Assembly (NCBI GenBank): GCA_964408735.1
Contig: CAYPAX010000075.1
Span: forward strand, 1 to 24,852
DNA length: 24,852 bases
Direction: 5' to 3'
Source: UBA7887 sp964408735
Lineage (GTDB): Bacteria > Pseudomonadota > Alphaproteobacteria > UBA7887
This document shows positions 23,586 to 24,852 of the stretch, piece after piece. A program made the translations under genes and the position numbers. Numbering within the stretch: position 1 is the first letter of the stretch; each line of letters starts with the position of its first letter. The notes under the pieces were generated by a model. The model was not told the DNA's origin. It saw only the letters and a program-made list of their open reading frames with translations, and ran no database searches.

Positions 23586-24852
23586 CTATATTTCGCCTTC
23601 GCGTTTGAGCATGGTCAACGCCGCGGCGAAGGCGTCGAGGGTCCTGGCCATATCGTCATCACCGTGGGCGGCCGATGTCGTGCCGCCCGGCCAGCCGTTG
23701 AAGTCCACGCCGTGGACAAGCATTGCGAGGCGCAGCTTGTGGACCAGCCCGGGCTGGCGGGCCTTCAGCTCCTCGTAGCCGCAGGCCAGGGGATCGAACG
23801 TCGCCGGCGTGACCTCGCGGTTGCCCGCATTGGTGAAAATGTGGACCGCCGAGAACGTACCGTAGGCGGCCCAGGGCACGCCCGCCCGCGCCAGCACCTC
23901 GTTGAGGCCGCCACGCAGGCCTTCGGCGAACTGGTTGGCCTTCGTGATCGCCTCGCCCCGCGCGATGATCTCCAGCGTCGCTATTCCCGCCGCCGCGGCA
24001 AGGGGGCTGGCGTTGTGCGTGCCTTGATGCTGGACCTTTTCGCGGCCGGCATCGTGGCTTCGCTCGAAGTCGAGCAGGTCAAAGATCTCGCCGCGCCCGA
24101 CCACCGCGCCGCCCGGCAAGCCGCCGGCGACGATCTTGGCCAGCGTGCTCAGGTCCGGCGTGACGCCAAAGTGGGCCTGGGCGCCCCCGGGCGAGACCCG
24201 GAAGCCGGTCACCACCTCGTCGAAGATCAGGATCGTGCCGTGCCGGCTCGCGAGCTCGCGCGCGGCTTCCAGAAATCCCGCCGGCAGCGGGACCTGGCCG
24301 AATGTCGCGCCGGTCGGCTCCAGGATGACCGCGGCAACATCGCCGCCGCTCAACGCGGCGCCGAGCGCATCGACATCGCCTGGCGGCAGCACGCTGCTGT
24401 GTTCGGCCACGCCGGGCAACACGCCCGCGCTTGGCGAGCCGTCGAAATGCGAGCTGTAGCCGGACGTGACGTGATCCTGCCAGCCGTGGAAGTGTCCCGC
24501 GAAATGGACGATCCGTTGCCTGCCGGTGTAGGCCCGGGCCAGGCGCAGGGCGAGCAGCGTCGCCTCGGTACCCGAAGACGTGAAGCGCACCTTCTCGGCG
24601 CTGGGAACCAGATCGCGGACCGCCTGCGCCCAGCGAACCTCGGCTTCGTGGCCGGCGCCGAAATGGCTCCCCTGGTCGATCGCCGCGTGCACGGCGGCGG
24701 TCACCTCAGGGTGATTGTGACCCAGGATCAGCGCCCCGTGACCACCAAAGTAATCGACATAGCAATTGCCGTCGGCATCCCATTTGCGTGCGTCCTGAGC
24801 CCGCGAAACGTAGATCCCGTAAGGCCGCAGGTGGCGCGAGTCGTGTGTTATC
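23586..24852 (-). CDS. Class III aminotransferase, glutamate-1-semialdehyde aminomutase-like (partial)
   Basis: The 5' end lies beyond the window; 422 codons are visible. The frame stays open to 24852 and continues the family pattern upstream of the GTG at 24704: WDADGNCYVDYFGGHGALILGHNHPEV. PLP-binding features: SSGTEATLLALRLARAYT, ILIFDEVVTGFR, and the Schiff-base lysine in LSTLAKIVAGGLPGGAVVG, a HemL-like context, then QHQGTHNASPLAAAAG. True HemL makes 5-aminolevulinate. The divergent C-terminal part (HIFTNAG, HGVDFNGWPGGTTSAAH) points rather to a HemL-like aminotransferase of secondary metabolism or amine use than to the housekeeping enzyme. The next 3' sequence is a possible gene remnant. 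Confidence 0.87.
   Translation of the reverse strand, partial: ITHDSRHLRPYGIYVSRAQDARKWDADGNCYVDYFGGHGALILGHNHPEVTAAVHAAIDQGSHFGAGHEAEVRWAQAVRDLVPSAEKVRFTSSGTEATLLALRLARAYTGRQRIVHFAGHFHGWQDHVTSGYSSHFDGSPSAGVLPGVAEHSSVLPPGDVDALGAALSGGDVAAVILEPTGATFGQVPLPAGFLEAARELASRHGTILIFDEVVTGFRVSPGGAQAHFGVTPDLSTLAKIVAGGLPGGAVVGRGEIFDLLDFERSHDAGREKVQHQGTHNASPLAAAAGIATLEIIARGEAITKANQFAEGLRGGLNEVLARAGVPWAAYGTFSAVHIFTNAGNREVTPATFDPLACGYEELKARQPGLVHKLRLAMLVHGVDFNGWPGGTTSAAHGDDDMARTLDAFAAALTMLKREGEI

Overview
The window is high-GC, densely packed DNA (short gaps, many ATGA, GTGA and TGATG start/stop overlaps) of the kind found in Alphaproteobacteria, perhaps Rhodospirillales. The clues are a flagellar flgI fragment, Mla-type and RND-type envelope systems, Tat-type leaders and gene family content. 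The species cannot be named from the sequence alone. No rRNA, tRNA, CRISPR array, complete insertion sequence or phage gene was seen, and no gene-free stretch exceeds about 215 bases.

Layout. (1) 1-1255: the 5' third of flgI (flagellar P-ring) runs in frame into a 2OG-Fe(II) oxygenase gene that has its own ribosome binding site. (2) 1306-10823: two operons diverge from a palindromic control region near 5200. Leftward is TetR regulator, HAE3-type RND/MMPL exporter, LolA-like periplasmic protein. Rightward is a GAF-SpoIIE phosphatase-HATPase protein, a STAS protein, MlaE permease, MlaF ATPase, MlaD/MCE protein and an auxiliary lipoprotein. The pair of operons is bounded on both sides by an 81-bp unit made of two 25-bp palindromes with identical spacing. 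(3) 10877-13025: a divergent pair, a PLP-dependent aromatic-amino-acid-type decarboxylase and an AlkA-type DNA glycosylase. (4) 13123-17514: RND adaptor and permease, a tripartite efflux pump without its outer-membrane channel. (5) 17573-19407: a metal-dependent amidohydrolase with a Tat motif behind a structured leader, a strong terminator, then an FmdB zinc-ribbon protein. (6) 19415-20934 (minus): a two-gene UxaA-type dehydratase or sulfo-lyase. (7) 20974-23456: Tat-exported intradiol dioxygenase, EEP-family hydrolase and CmcJ-like oxygenase. (8) 23517-24852 (minus): a class III (glutamate-1-semialdehyde aminomutase-like) aminotransferase that leaves the window, followed by what looks like the tail of a lost cyclase gene.

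The most interesting arrangement is region 2. A protein carrying both halves of a partner-switching regulator (SpoIIE-type phosphatase and RsbW-type kinase fold) lies directly upstream of a STAS protein, which in turn lies directly upstream of MlaE, MlaF and MlaD. In the classical Mla system a STAS protein (MlaB) binds the ATPase. The order here suggests a lipid transporter whose STAS subunit is switched by phosphorylation. Second is the leader before the amidohydrolase at 17726, where the Shine-Dalgarno and start codon can pair with upstream sequence and an earlier G-tract can compete for the same C-tract. Both are inferences from sequence layout.
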